Below are positions 26,472 to 36,127 of a stretch of DNA of 64,000 nucleotides, in pieces. The notes beneath the pieces are model-generated. The model was not told where the DNA came from. It saw only the letters and a program-made list of their open reading frames with translations, and ran no database searches. The stretch spans positions 2,666,001 to 2,730,000 of the forward strand of contig NZ_OZ251603.1 of assembly GCF_965243865.1 (NCBI RefSeq), written 5' to 3'. A program made the position numbers and the translations under genes. This stretch comes from Hyphomicrobium_A sp965243865 (GTDB lineage: Bacteria > Pseudomonadota > Alphaproteobacteria > Rhizobiales > Hyphomicrobiaceae). Each line of letters starts with the position of its first letter. Positions within the stretch are counted from its first letter, which is position 1.

Positions 26472-28355
26472 ATGCAGCGGATTTTCTGCGCAGCCCTGGC
26501 GCTTGGCGCGCTGGCAACGACAGCGCTTGGCCAGACCATCTACCCTATCGATCGCGCAGAGCTTCTCGCTGGCGCGCGCTTCGACCTAAAGGTGGAGTTC
26601 CCGCCAGCCCCCAAGGCCGCGGACGGCGTGGAGGCAGCTCCATCCGAAGTCCGCGTGACCATCAACGGCGAAGACGCCGGCAAATTCCTCGGCCGCGACC
26701 CGCTCATCGACCGGGACGAAGACCGCCTCGGCCACACGGCCTATTGGCTGCGTAGCGTGAGCCTGCCCAAGGCCGGGCACTATGTCATCGAGGCCTCGGA
26801 CGGAACCAACCGCTCCAAGGTCGAGTGGGATGCGTTTGACACGCCCGAAGGCCGCCTCGCCAAGAATGTCATCCTGCTCATCGGCGACGGCATGTCTATG
26901 GCTCACCGCACCGCCGCGCGCATGCTCTCGAAGGGTATGCGCCAGGGTCGCTATGGTGGGGAACTCGCCATGGACGACATGCCCTCGATGGCGCTCATCT
27001 CTACGTCCGGTATGGATTCGATCGTCACCGACAGCGCTAACGCTGCCAGCGCCTACGCAACCGGACACAAGTCGTGCGTGAAAGCTCTCGGCGTCTATTG
27101 CGCGCGCAATCGCAGCGCGCTCGGGCACCCGAACGTCGAGACGATTGCTGAGTTGGCAAAGCGCAAGCTGGGCCTCGCAATAGGCGTCGTCACCGACACC
27201 GAAATCGAGGACGCAACTCCCGCCGCCATGGTGGCGCACACGCGTCTGCGCACCGACTACGATAACATCGTGCGCATGCTCTATTGGCTTCAGCCGGAAG
27301 TCGTTCTCGGTGGCGGCAGCCTCAACTTCCGGCCTTCCGGCGAGGCAGGCGGCAAGCGCAAGGATGGCGAGGACTACATCGCCAAGTTCCAGAGCGCCGG
27401 ATATCGGTTCGCCGACACCAGGCAGTCACTCGCCGAAGCCGCGAACAACCCGGAAACGACCAGGCTGCTGGGCCTCTTCAACGACAAGAACATCGATGGC
27501 GCCCTCGACCGCAAATTCCTGAAGAAGGGTACAGTTGCGCGCTTTCCCAACCAGCCCGACCTAACCGATGAGATGCGCGCCGCCCTCGAGGTGCTCTCAC
27601 GCTCCCCGAATGGGTTTTTCCTCATGGTCGAGGCTGGCCGCATCGACAAATACAGCCATTCGCTCGATTGGGAGCGCGCCGTGTACGATACGATCATGTT
27701 CGATAACGTGGTCGCGATGGCGAAGGAGTACGCGCAAAAGAAAGGCGACACCCTGGTCATCGTGGTGCCCGACCACGCGCACCCGGTTTCGATCATCGGC
27801 ACCTACGACGATGCCAAGGGCGAGCAACTGCGCGACCGTCTGCAAACATATGCCGACGCCGGCTTCCCGGATTATCCCCCCGCCGACGCTGACGGCTTCC
27901 CCGACAAGGTCGATGTCTCGCGCCGCCTCGCATTGGTGTTCGCCGCCTACCCCGACTATTGCGACACCGGCCGCCCTTATCTCGATGGCGAGAACATGCC
28001 GGCGATCCAGCAGGAAAGTCAGGCCGTAGGGGTGGCCCAGCCGGTCCCAGGCACTCCGACGCCAACTGGAAGCGCCACGCCGGAGCCGGTCCCGGGCACA
28101 CCGACGACAACTGGAAGCGCCAAGCCGGCATCGTCCGGCGACAGCGAGGGCCCCGCCGTCGCCAACGAGGTCTATTGCAAGCGCGGATCAGCCCGCCGGA
28201 TCGGCAACTTGCCAATCACCGCGCGAAATGGCGTCCATGCGGCTGATGATGTGGTGCTGACCGCAATGGGCCCGGGCGCCGACGTCCTCCATGGGCGCCG
28301 CGACAACACCTTTGTGTTCCGCGCCATGGCGCGTGCTCTGGGGCTTGGCCGCTGA
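26472..28355 (+). CDS. Alkaline phosphatase (PhoA-type family)
   Basis: 627 residues with a short signal peptide (MQRIFCAALALGALATTALG). Metal and nucleophile motifs are present: LLIGDGMS for the first metal Asp, IVTDSANAASAYATG with Ser188 as nucleophile, PDHAHP, and the late GVHAADDVVLTAMGPGA. It releases phosphate from monoesters in the periplasm. It is longer than E. coli PhoA (471), with an N-terminal extra beta domain (about 25-130) and a Pro/Thr/Gly insert made of a tandem repeat ahead of the last metal His. It is monocistronic and convergent with the GntR gene. Confidence 0.92.
   Translation: MQRIFCAALALGALATTALGQTIYPIDRAELLAGARFDLKVEFPPAPKAADGVEAAPSEVRVTINGEDAGKFLGRDPLIDRDEDRLGHTAYWLRSVSLPKAGHYVIEASDGTNRSKVEWDAFDTPEGRLAKNVILLIGDGMSMAHRTAARMLSKGMRQGRYGGELAMDDMPSMALISTSGMDSIVTDSANAASAYATGHKSCVKALGVYCARNRSALGHPNVETIAELAKRKLGLAIGVVTDTEIEDATPAAMVAHTRLRTDYDNIVRMLYWLQPEVVLGGGSLNFRPSGEAGGKRKDGEDYIAKFQSAGYRFADTRQSLAEAANNPETTRLLGLFNDKNIDGALDRKFLKKGTVARFPNQPDLTDEMRAALEVLSRSPNGFFLMVEAGRIDKYSHSLDWERAVYDTIMFDNVVAMAKEYAQKKGDTLVIVVPDHAHPVSIIGTYDDAKGEQLRDRLQTYADAGFPDYPPADADGFPDKVDVSRRLALVFAAYPDYCDTGRPYLDGENMPAIQQESQAVGVAQPVPGTPTPTGSATPEPVPGTPTTTGSAKPASSGDSEGPAVANEVYCKRGSARRIGNLPITARNGVHAADDVVLTAMGPGADVLHGRRDNTFVFRAMARALGLGR
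28041..28130 (+). repeat. Two 45-bp tandem repeats inside the phosphatase gene
   Basis: Two adjacent 45-bp units (28041-28085 and 28086-28130) match at 39 of 45 positions and encode 15-residue units of the type PVPGTPTPTGSATPE. They sit in a surface linker before the last metal-binding His and could vary in copy number. Confidence 0.85.
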
Positions 28356-28372
28356 AGCCGCGAGCCAGAGGC

Positions 28373-29095
28373 TTAGCTCATCTCGGCGAAGTAATGGTTC
28401 TCGCGCAGGTTGCAGCTGGCTAAACGCCACTCGATCGGTCGCCGATCGATCGCGTGTACGACGCAATCGAGCAGCATGATTGGTGCCCCCTCCTCAACCT
28501 CAAGTAGCCTGGCGATCTCGCCCTTGGCGGAGGCCGCCCTGACGACCTCCTCGGCACGTCCCAATAACACTCCGTAATGGTGTGCCAGCACGACGATGCT
28601 TGGAGAGGCATCCTTTTCCTTTTCCAGCCCGGGGAAAAAGGCCTGTGGCACCACGGATTCCTCCACCATAAACGGCATTCCGTTGTGGGCTCGAATCCGG
28701 TGAATTCGATAGATTGGCTCTCCGGTTCTCAACTGGAGGTGGTGGGCTTCGCTTTCATTGGCTGAAGCCAGCACGATTGTGCTGCTCCCAATATCGCCAT
28801 TAATGCGAATCCCGTTTGGATCGCGGATGTTGCAAAAACGAACGGCATGCTCGTTCGATGTTTGGTCGATAACGAAGGTGCCGCGACCCTGGCGGCGAGA
28901 AATAAGCCGCTCATGCTCCATTTCGTCGAGTGCTTTCCGCACCGTGCCGACGCTTATTCCAAGTTCTCTGGAGAGCTCAATTTCATTTGGGATTGCGGCG
29001 CCTGGCTTCCACGCGCCAGCGGCAATGCGCTGGACCAACATATCTTTGACTTGAAGATAAAGCGGCCGAGTTGAAAATCTTCCCACCACCGTCAT
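28373..29095 (-). CDS. GntR family regulator with UTRA domain (HutC type)
   Basis: 240 residues from ATG 29095. The GntR winged helix (about 10-75) has the characteristic ELSRELGISVGTVRKALDEM and RRQGRGTFV. A UTRA effector-binding domain follows with GEPIYRIHRIRAHNGMPFMVEES. It is divergent from bioB across 535 bp. Position suggests it might act on the biotin operon, but the alphaproteobacterial biotin regulator BioR is a different GntR type, so the target is open. Confidence 0.85.
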   Translation of the reverse strand: MTVVGRFSTRPLYLQVKDMLVQRIAAGAWKPGAAIPNEIELSRELGISVGTVRKALDEMEHERLISRRQGRGTFVIDQTSNEHAVRFCNIRDPNGIRINGDIGSSTIVLASANESEAHHLQLRTGEPIYRIHRIRAHNGMPFMVEESVVPQAFFPGLEKEKDASPSIVVLAHHYGVLLGRAEEVVRAASAKGEIARLLEVEEGAPIMLLDCVVHAIDRRPIEWRLASCNLRENHYFAEMS

Positions 29096-29630
29096 GGAAG
29101 CCCTCGCTTTACGGCCTCGCAAGCGTGTGAAAACCGCTGCCGCGCATTTGCAAACAAACGGCCCCAGCCCGCAAAAACCTTTGCACTACATAGGATGCAT
29201 GCGTCGCTTTCCTGCAAACAACCAATACTGCGTACAAGAGCACAATAACCGTATTCACTATAGCACGAACATTCTGCTTTGGCTCTAAGCTTGTCCACCC
29301 TTATTTCATCACTGATCTTCATAGTGATGATCCGCGCGTTTGGATCAATCCGAAATACAAAAGTTTTCTTCGAATGTAACGCGGCAATGCTCGCGCACGT
29401 AATAACTGGCCACGGATCGCGCCCCCTCGCAAGCCTCCGGGTCAGATAGCCCCGCCAGGTTCTCCCTCCCCCCCTGGCGGGGCGCCATTCCACGGGGCGC
29501 CATGCCTAGCGACGGCCGCCCTGCGGTGCTATGCGCCCGGTTAGATCTTGCGGTGCACCCCCCTGACGGTCCAAACATCCCTCGCGCGTCGCTCGTCGGC
29601 GCGCCGTGCATATCGAGGGAGCCTTTGCAG
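29096..29630. promoter_or_regulatory. gntR-bioB intergenic region with inverted repeat
   Basis: 535 bases without a supported gene. AT-rich from about 29205 to 29290. A perfect 8-bp inverted repeat, TCATCACT-9 bp-AGTGATGA, is at 29306-29330 and is a candidate operator for the GntR protein. TTCACTATAG at about 29255 matches only 7 of 10 positions of the published BioR box TTATCTATAA and is not called. Confidence 0.55.
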
Positions 29631-30668
29631 ATGATGGAACTAGCGACGGTGCAGTCGGGCGCGACCGGCCAATCGGCTGATCGGGAATTGCGTCATGATT
29701 GGTCCCGCGAAGAAGCCCAGGCTCTCTACGACGCTCCCTTCAACGATCTCCTGTTCCGCGCCCAGTGCGTGCACCGGCGCTACTTCGACGCCAACGCCAT
29801 CCAGCGCAGCCGGCTTCTCTCCATCAAGACCGGCGGGTGCGCCGAGGATTGTGGCTACTGCAGCCAGTCCGCCCATCACGCGTCCGGCCTCAAAGCCAGC
29901 AAGCTGATGCAGGTGGAGAAGGTTTTGACCGAGGCCCGCAAGGCCAAGGAGCAGGGCGCGACCCGCTACTGCATGGGCGCCGCCTGGCGCTCGCCCAAGG
30001 GCCGTGACATGGACGTGCTCTGCGCCATGGTCGAAGGCGTCAAGTCCATGGGCATGGAAACATGCATGACGCTCGGCATGCTGTCCGACGACGACGTCGG
30101 CAAGCTAAGGCACGCCGGCCTCGATTACTATAATCACAACATCGACACGTCCGAGCGCTACTACGACAAGGTCATCTCGACGCGCACATTTGCTGATCGA
30201 CTGGAAACCTTGGCGCGCGTGCGCGAAGCCGGCATCAAGGTCTGCTGCGGTGGCATCGTCGGCATGGGCGAGGAGCCGGAAGATCGTGTCGACATGCTCG
30301 TCACGCTGGCCAATCTGCCTGAGCATCCCGAGAGTGTGCCGATCAACATGCTCGTCCCGATCCCGGGAACGCCGCTCGCCGAAACCGAGAAGATCGATGG
30401 CATCTCGTTCGTGCGTACGATTGCGCTCGCCCGCATCATGATGCCGAAGTCGTTTGTACGCCTCTCCGCTGGACGCACCGAGATGAGCGATGAGACGCAG
30501 GCGCTGTGCTTCTTGGCCGGAGCCAACTCCATTTTCGTCGGTGACACGCTGCTGACGGCGGACAACCCCGGTGAGGACGCCGACAGCGTTCTCTTCGACA
30601 AGCTCGGTTTGAAGCCCCTCGAGCTCGAAATGGGCTCGTGCGAGCGGGACGATGTACAAGAATCATGA
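29631..30668 (+). CDS. bioB: Biotin synthase BioB
   Basis: 345 residues. Radical SAM cysteines Cys70, Cys74 and Cys77 (GGCAEDCGYC) bind the 4Fe-4S cluster; downstream motifs YNHNIDTS and RLSAGRTEM are typical. It inserts sulfur into dethiobiotin in the last step of biotin synthesis. The start is taken at ATG 29631 after GAGGGAGCC; an upstream frame would add a 43-residue unlike-family leader. It overlaps bioF by 17 bp, the first of four overlaps in the operon. Confidence 0.96.
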   Translation: MMELATVQSGATGQSADRELRHDWSREEAQALYDAPFNDLLFRAQCVHRRYFDANAIQRSRLLSIKTGGCAEDCGYCSQSAHHASGLKASKLMQVEKVLTEARKAKEQGATRYCMGAAWRSPKGRDMDVLCAMVEGVKSMGMETCMTLGMLSDDDVGKLRHAGLDYYNHNIDTSERYYDKVISTRTFADRLETLARVREAGIKVCCGGIVGMGEEPEDRVDMLVTLANLPEHPESVPINMLVPIPGTPLAETEKIDGISFVRTIALARIMMPKSFVRLSAGRTEMSDETQALCFLAGANSIFVGDTLLTADNPGEDADSVLFDKLGLKPLELEMGSCERDDVQES

Positions 30669-31785
30669 ACGAGCCCTCGAGGCACTGACGCGTCGCGGTC
30701 GTCGCCGCGCTTTGTCCGCGCGAACGGGCCTCGACTTTTCCTCCAACGACTACCTGGGCCTAGCCCAGTCGCCTGAGCTCAAGCAGGCGGCGCGTGCAGC
30801 CATCGAGCGCGATGTCGCGATCGGCTCCGGTGGCTCGCGCCTCCTGCGTGGTAACGACCGCGAGCACGAGGCCCTGGAATCCGAGGCCGCTGCCTTCTTC
30901 GGCACCGAGAGCGCGTTGTTTTTCGCTGGCGGGTTCCTCGCCAATGTCGCGCTCTTCTCGACGCTGCCGCAACGCGGCGATCTCGTTGTCCACGATGCCC
31001 TTATCCACGCCTCCGTCCACGATGGGCTGCGCATGGGAAAGTCGGAGCGCGCCGAGGCGAGGCACAACGACCCGCAAGCCTTCAATGATCTCATTGCCGA
31101 CTGGCGCGCGGCCGGCGGCACCGGCACGCCATGGATCGCGGTGGAAAGCCTTTACAGCATGGATGGCGACCGCGCACCCCTGGATGACCTCGCCGAGATC
31201 GCCCGGCGGCACGAAGGCGTCCTCGTCATCGACGAGGCGCACGCGACCGGCGTGCTGGGGACCATGGGGCGAGGCCTGGGCGCCCATCTCGAGGGCCAGC
31301 CTAACATCGTTGCCCTTCACACGTGCGGCAAAGCGCTGGGCGCTATGGGCGCGCTCGTCACAGGTCCGCAAGTGCTATGCGATTATCTCGTCAACCGCTC
31401 GCGGCCGTTTATCTATGCGACAGCGCCCTCTCCGCTCATCGCCGCCATCGTACGCGCCGCGCTGTTGATCTGCCGCTTCGACAGCCCGCGGCGCGAGAAG
31501 CTGGCTGCACTCGTCGCCTTCGCCGGCGCTCAGCTGTCGCAGCAATGCGGCATCGAACCATCGGGCACGCATATCCAGCCCGTCATCGTCGGCGCTGACG
31601 AACGCGCAACGCGCCTCGCTGCCGCGATGCAGGAGCGCGGCTACGATATCCGCGCCGTGCGCCCGCCGACGGTGCCCGAGGGCACCGCCCGGCTGCGCAT
31701 CTCCCTTACCCTCAACGTTGACGAGGCGCAGGTCGCCGCCATGGTAGCGGCCCTAGCTGAGGAGCTGAAAAGGCTCGACGCATGA
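30652..31785 (+). CDS. bioF: 8-amino-7-oxononanoate synthase BioF
   Basis: 377 residues, PLP-dependent alpha-oxoamine synthase. PLP Lys227 lies in HTCGKALGAMGA, and VIDEAHATGVLG and LDFSSNDYLGLA are hallmarks. It condenses pimeloyl thioester with alanine. It begins inside bioB (17-bp overlap) and its stop overlaps bioD by ATGA. Confidence 0.96.
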   Translation: MYKNHERALEALTRRGRRRALSARTGLDFSSNDYLGLAQSPELKQAARAAIERDVAIGSGGSRLLRGNDREHEALESEAAAFFGTESALFFAGGFLANVALFSTLPQRGDLVVHDALIHASVHDGLRMGKSERAEARHNDPQAFNDLIADWRAAGGTGTPWIAVESLYSMDGDRAPLDDLAEIARRHEGVLVIDEAHATGVLGTMGRGLGAHLEGQPNIVALHTCGKALGAMGALVTGPQVLCDYLVNRSRPFIYATAPSPLIAAIVRAALLICRFDSPRREKLAALVAFAGAQLSQQCGIEPSGTHIQPVIVGADERATRLAAAMQERGYDIRAVRPPTVPEGTARLRISLTLNVDEAQVAAMVAALAEELKRLDA

Positions 31786-32426
31786 CCCCGGCCATCGTTG
31801 TCACCGGCACCGACACCGACGTCGGCAAGACCGTGTTTGCGGCAGCGCTCGTCGCCGCCCTTAGCGGGTACTATTGGAAGCCCGTTCAGGCTGGACGCGC
31901 ACCCGAGGCCGACGCAGAAACGGTGCGTCGCCTCGCCGGTCTCTCGGACGAGCGGATCTTGTCGAGCGTCTACGACCTGACGACGCCAGCGTCGCCGCAT
32001 CTGGCGGCCGAGCGCGACGGCATCGAGATCGACCTTGCACGGCTCAGGACGCTGCCCCGCGTGGACGCACCGCTCATCATCGAAGGCGCCGGCGGCCTTA
32101 TGGTCCCCCTGACCCGGCAGCATCTGCAAGTCGATCTCTTCGCCGCTTGGAGCCTTCCGGTCGTCCTTGTTGCCTCGACGCGTCTAGGCACCATCAACCA
32201 CTCTCTGCTTTCTGTCGAAGCACTGCGCCGCCGCGGCATCCCGCTGCTCGGTATCGTCTTCACCGGCGAGGAGAACGCCGATACCGAGCGCACCATTCCG
32301 GCGATGGCAGGCGCGCGTCGGCTCGGCCGCCTGCCGCATCTCGATCCACTCGACGCCGCAACGCTGCGGTCAGCATTTGCTGTCAATTTCGACATCGCCG
32401 ATTTCTTCGCCGCGGTGCGCCCATGA
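31782..32426 (+). CDS. bioD: Dethiobiotin synthase BioD
   Basis: 214 residues. ATP-binding P-loop TGTDTDVGKT with Lys16 and the EGAGGLMVPLT signature. It forms the ureido ring of dethiobiotin from diaminopelargonate and CO2. It overlaps bioF and bioA by four bases on each side. Confidence 0.96.
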   Translation: MTPAIVVTGTDTDVGKTVFAAALVAALSGYYWKPVQAGRAPEADAETVRRLAGLSDERILSSVYDLTTPASPHLAAERDGIEIDLARLRTLPRVDAPLIIEGAGGLMVPLTRQHLQVDLFAAWSLPVVLVASTRLGTINHSLLSVEALRRRGIPLLGIVFTGEENADTERTIPAMAGARRLGRLPHLDPLDAATLRSAFAVNFDIADFFAAVRP

Positions 32427-33709
32427 CCTCCAGAGCGACAACGACCTCCAGCCCCATCTGGCACCCATTCACCCAGCACGGATTGCAACCGGAAATGATC
32501 CCGGTGCGCAGCGCGCGCGGCGCCTGGATCAAAACACCTGCCGGCGAGCTGATCCTCGACGCCATCTCATCCTGGTGGGTCGTCACCCATGGTCACTGTC
32601 ACCCGCGCATCGTCGGCGCGATCGAGGAACAGGCGCGACGCCTCGATCAAGTGATCTTCGCCGGCTTCACCCATGCGCCCGCCGAAATGCTGGCGCGCGG
32701 CCTCATCGACATTGCTCCGGAAGGGCTGGCGCACGTCTTCTTTTCCGATAGCGGTTCGACGTCGGTGGAAGTCGCTCTCAAGATGGCGCTCGGCTACTTC
32801 CGCAACATCGGCGCGCCTCGCCGCCGCATTGTAGCTCTGGAGCACGGCTACCACGGCGACACCATCGGCGGGATGTCGGTGGGCGCTCGTGGCATCTTCA
32901 GCGCCACCTATGAGCCCTTGCTGTTCGAGGTCGAGCGCATCCCGTTCCCCTCGCCCGGCAACGAGCAGGCCACCATCGACGCCTTCGATGCCGCCTGCGC
33001 CAATGAGCCGACGGCCGCCCTCATCGTCGAGCCGCTCGTGCTCGGCGCCGGCGGCATGCTCGTCTACGACGCTCGCGTTCTTCAGGAATTGCAGCGCATC
33101 GCCCGTCACCATGGCGCCCTTTTCATCGCCGACGAGGTTATGACCGGCTGGGGACGCACCGGCGCTCTGTTCGCCTGCGATAAGGCCGGGGTAACGCCAG
33201 ACATTCTCTGCCTCGCCAAAGGCATCACCGGTGGCTCTCTGCCGCTGGCGGTCACCCTCTGCACCTCGGAGATATTCGAGGCGCACCGCTCCAGCGATCG
33301 CAGCAAGACTTTCTTCCATTCCAGCTCGTACACCGCCAACCCGATCGCCTGCGCCGCCGCGGTGGCGAACCTCGAGATTTGGCGGGAGGAGCCGGTGCTC
33401 GATAAGATCACCGCGTTGACCATGGCGCAGGAAGAACGGCTCGCGGCCCAGCGCAGCCATTCCGCGTTTTCGGACGCCCGCCAGATCGGCACCATCACCG
33501 CGCTCGATCTGAAGGTCTCCGATGCCGGCTACCTGGCTTCGGTCGGCCTGCGGCTCATGCAGCACTTCCTCGACCGTGGTGTGCTGCTGCGGCCGCTGGG
33601 CAATACCATCTATGTGATGCCGCCCTACTGCATCACGCCAGACGAGCTCGATCTCGTTTATGCCGCCATCGCCGAGGCGCCCGCAGCCGTGGCAGGGGAA
33701 AGCCCATGA
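32423..33709 (+). CDS. bioA: Adenosylmethionine-8-amino-7-oxononanoate aminotransferase BioA
   Basis: 428 residues, class III PLP aminotransferase. WHPFTQH near the N terminus, SSWWVVTHGH and PLP Lys266 (LAKGITGGSLPL) identify BioA. It uses SAM as amino donor. The start is ATG 32423 overlapping the bioD stop; the frame stays open far upstream as an antiphase of bioD, which is not real coding. Confidence 0.96.
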   Translation: MTSRATTTSSPIWHPFTQHGLQPEMIPVRSARGAWIKTPAGELILDAISSWWVVTHGHCHPRIVGAIEEQARRLDQVIFAGFTHAPAEMLARGLIDIAPEGLAHVFFSDSGSTSVEVALKMALGYFRNIGAPRRRIVALEHGYHGDTIGGMSVGARGIFSATYEPLLFEVERIPFPSPGNEQATIDAFDAACANEPTAALIVEPLVLGAGGMLVYDARVLQELQRIARHHGALFIADEVMTGWGRTGALFACDKAGVTPDILCLAKGITGGSLPLAVTLCTSEIFEAHRSSDRSKTFFHSSSYTANPIACAAAVANLEIWREEPVLDKITALTMAQEERLAAQRSHSAFSDARQIGTITALDLKVSDAGYLASVGLRLMQHFLDRGVLLRPLGNTIYVMPPYCITPDELDLVYAAIAEAPAAVAGESP

Positions 33710-34695
33710 CCGCCGTCCGCGGCTCCACCATCATCGGCTTTGGGCACTATGTCCCCGCGCGTCGCGTCCTCAATGCCGAGATAGAGCAGCGCCTTGGCCT
33801 GGAGCCCGGCTGGATCCTGCGTCGCACAGGCATTGCCGAGCGGCGCTATGCAGCGCCGAGCGAGGCGCTGACTGACATGGCCGTGCCAGCCGCTCAGATG
33901 GCGCTCGACGATGCCGGTCTTGCGAGCCAGGAAGTGGCGCTGACGCTCCTTGCAACCAGCACGCCTGACCATCTCCTGCCGCCGTCCGCGCCGCTGTTGG
34001 CCCATCGCCTCGGCCTTGCAAACTCCGGCGGTATCGACCTCGCCGGTGCCTGCGGCGGCTTCCTCTACGCTTTGACTCTGGCAGACGGCTTCGTGCGCAC
34101 GCACGGCGCGCCGGTGCTGATAGTCGCCGCCAACATCCTGTCCCGGCGTATCAACCCGGCCGACCGCGGCAGCAGCATTCTCTTTGCCGACGCTGCCGGC
34201 GCCGTCGTACTGGCTCCCTCCGACCGGGCCGGAACCGGCGTCCTTGGCTGCCAACTCTCATCCGACGGAAGCGGCTATGGCCTGATCCAGATCCCGGCCG
34301 GAGGCAGCCGCCGCCCGTTCGCAGCCGACGTGCCGATCGAAGATACGCAGATGATCATCAGCAACGGCCGCGCAGTCTTTTCCCGAGCGGTCGACTTGAT
34401 GGTTACAGCCTCGCGTGCGGCGCTCGATAAGGCCGGGATCGATATCGCGGACGTCGACCGCTTCGTCCCCCACCAGGCCAATGGCCGGATCACTGCCGCG
34501 GTTACCCAGCAGCTCGCCGTCACGCCCGAAGCTACCGTCTCGACCATTGCCAGCTTTGGTAACAGCTCGGCGGCAACGATCCCGCTGTCGCTTTCCCTCG
34601 CCAACGCCTCGCAGCGTTGGCAGCCGGGGACGCGCATCCTGATGTGCGCGGCAGGCGCCGGCCTTACCGGAGCGGCGGTCGTCTACGGCTTGTAA
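33706..34695 (+). CDS. bioZ: BioZ, beta-ketoacyl-ACP synthase III-like pimeloyl thioester synthase
   Basis: 329 residues with the KAS III triad: Cys116 (LAGACGGF), His in VPHQAN and Asn in FGNSSAAT. In alphaproteobacteria BioZ condenses glutaryl-CoA with malonyl-ACP to start the pimeloyl chain, replacing BioC/BioH. Its position as last gene of bioBFDAZ (4-bp overlap with bioA) separates it from the fatty acid FabH. An AAGCTG/CAGCTT hairpin follows the stop at 34698-34716. Confidence 0.92.
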   Translation: MTAVRGSTIIGFGHYVPARRVLNAEIEQRLGLEPGWILRRTGIAERRYAAPSEALTDMAVPAAQMALDDAGLASQEVALTLLATSTPDHLLPPSAPLLAHRLGLANSGGIDLAGACGGFLYALTLADGFVRTHGAPVLIVAANILSRRINPADRGSSILFADAAGAVVLAPSDRAGTGVLGCQLSSDGSGYGLIQIPAGGSRRPFAADVPIEDTQMIISNGRAVFSRAVDLMVTASRAALDKAGIDIADVDRFVPHQANGRITAAVTQQLAVTPEATVSTIASFGNSSAATIPLSLSLANASQRWQPGTRILMCAAGAGLTGAAVVYGL

Positions 34696-34942
34696 CCAAG
34701 CTGCGGGGTTCAGCTTCGGTTCATGCGCCGGATGGTTGAGTGTGCTCCGGACGCCAGAGGCAGTCGGAATTCCTGGCGGCGCACTCATACAATTGCGAGA
34801 CCGGCCATGCCGCAGCCCCCACCCCGCCTCATTCTGGTGCAGGAACTGCTTAACCGTGTGTCGCGTTGTTCACAGCGAAAGAACGTGCCAGTTTATCACG
34901 ATAACGGTTCAAACATCCCTCTAGTGGCCGGGTGACCAAAAT

Positions 34943-36127
34943 ATGCCGAAGAGCGTTGCTAGCTCGGGTGCACAGCGCGACTTGCGTATTGATTTCTTCC
35001 GCGGCCTGGCCCTGATCTTCATCTTCATCGACCATGTGCCCGACAACGTGCTGGCCAAGTTCACCCTGCGGAACTTCGGCTTCGCCGATGCGGCAGAGGT
35101 GTTCGTCTTGCTGGCCGGCTTCTCCGCCGTGCTGGCCTATAGCCGCACGTTCGAGGGACACGGCTTCAAAGCCGGGTTCGGCCGCGTATTCGACCGGGTG
35201 CGGGACATCTACATATGGCACCTGGCTTTGATTGTCGTTTGCAGCATCCTGCTGACTTGGGCTGCGCACCAGTTTGGCCACTACCCCTATGTCAAGAACA
35301 TCGGCGTGAACCTCTTTGGGCAGGACCCGACGCGCAGCACAGTCTATGCCGGGCTGCTGGTGTTTCAGCCCAACTCCCTGAACATCCTGCCGCTGTACAT
35401 CGTCCTGATGCTGTTCTGGCTTCCCTTCGTGCTGTGGCTGCTCCCGCGCAATCCGTGGCAGGCACTGGTGCTCTCGGTCGGCCTGTGGGCGGCCGCCAAT
35501 CTGCTGTCGGCCAACTTGCCCAGCATGCAGCACCCCAAGGGTTGGGTGTTCAATCCGCTTGCTTGGCAGTTGCTGATCACCATCGGCGCCCTCACGGCAC
35601 ACTTCTACCGCAAGGGAGAAATACCTTTCTCGCGGTCGCTGATGTGGCTCGCTGTCGGCTACTTGGGCTTCGCCTTCCTGTACGCTGCTCCCTGGACCCA
35701 AATTCCGGGTTTGGAAAAAGCGCGACTCTTTTCCCCCGATATGCTGGGCAACATCGATAAAACCTATGCCTCGCCGTGGCGTGTCCTTAACGTTGTGGCT
35801 CTGGGATACCTGGCTCTCTTCTTACTCTCGCCGCAAAGTCAATGGCTTAGTCGGGCCTTGGCCAGGGGCATTGGGCACTGCGGCCGGCATTCCCTAGAGA
35901 TCTTCGGCGTCGGCACGGTGCTGTCTTTCGTCGGATGGATTGCATTGGTTGAATCCGGCTACGGACTCGCACTACAGATCCTGGTAAACGTCGTCGGCAT
36001 TGCAATCTTGTTGGGGATGGCATGGGGTCTGTCGAAGCGCGGGAGTGGCATGGACTGGGGTTGGGCTCAGCCGGCACGCAGACTGTTCGCAGAGCGTCGA
36101 CCTGGGCTTGCGCAATTGCAGGCCTGA
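34943..36127 (+). CDS. opgC: OpgC-type membrane acyltransferase
   Basis: 394 residues and about ten membrane segments. The start MPKSVASSGAQRDLRIDFFRG with the conserved RDLRIDFFRGLALIFIFIDH pattern identifies the OpgC family, which succinylates osmoregulated periplasmic glucans. No opgG/opgH glucan synthesis genes are in the window, so the acceptor could be another envelope glycan. The last 106 bases overlap the next gene in another frame. Confidence 0.85.
   Translation: MPKSVASSGAQRDLRIDFFRGLALIFIFIDHVPDNVLAKFTLRNFGFADAAEVFVLLAGFSAVLAYSRTFEGHGFKAGFGRVFDRVRDIYIWHLALIVVCSILLTWAAHQFGHYPYVKNIGVNLFGQDPTRSTVYAGLLVFQPNSLNILPLYIVLMLFWLPFVLWLLPRNPWQALVLSVGLWAAANLLSANLPSMQHPKGWVFNPLAWQLLITIGALTAHFYRKGEIPFSRSLMWLAVGYLGFAFLYAAPWTQIPGLEKARLFSPDMLGNIDKTYASPWRVLNVVALGYLALFLLSPQSQWLSRALARGIGHCGRHSLEIFGVGTVLSFVGWIALVESGYGLALQILVNVVGIAILLGMAWGLSKRGSGMDWGWAQPARRLFAERRPGLAQLQA

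Noticed and set aside
29250..29262. BioR box (TTATCTATAA type) upstream of bioB
   Set aside because: Best match is 7 of 10 and lacks symmetry.
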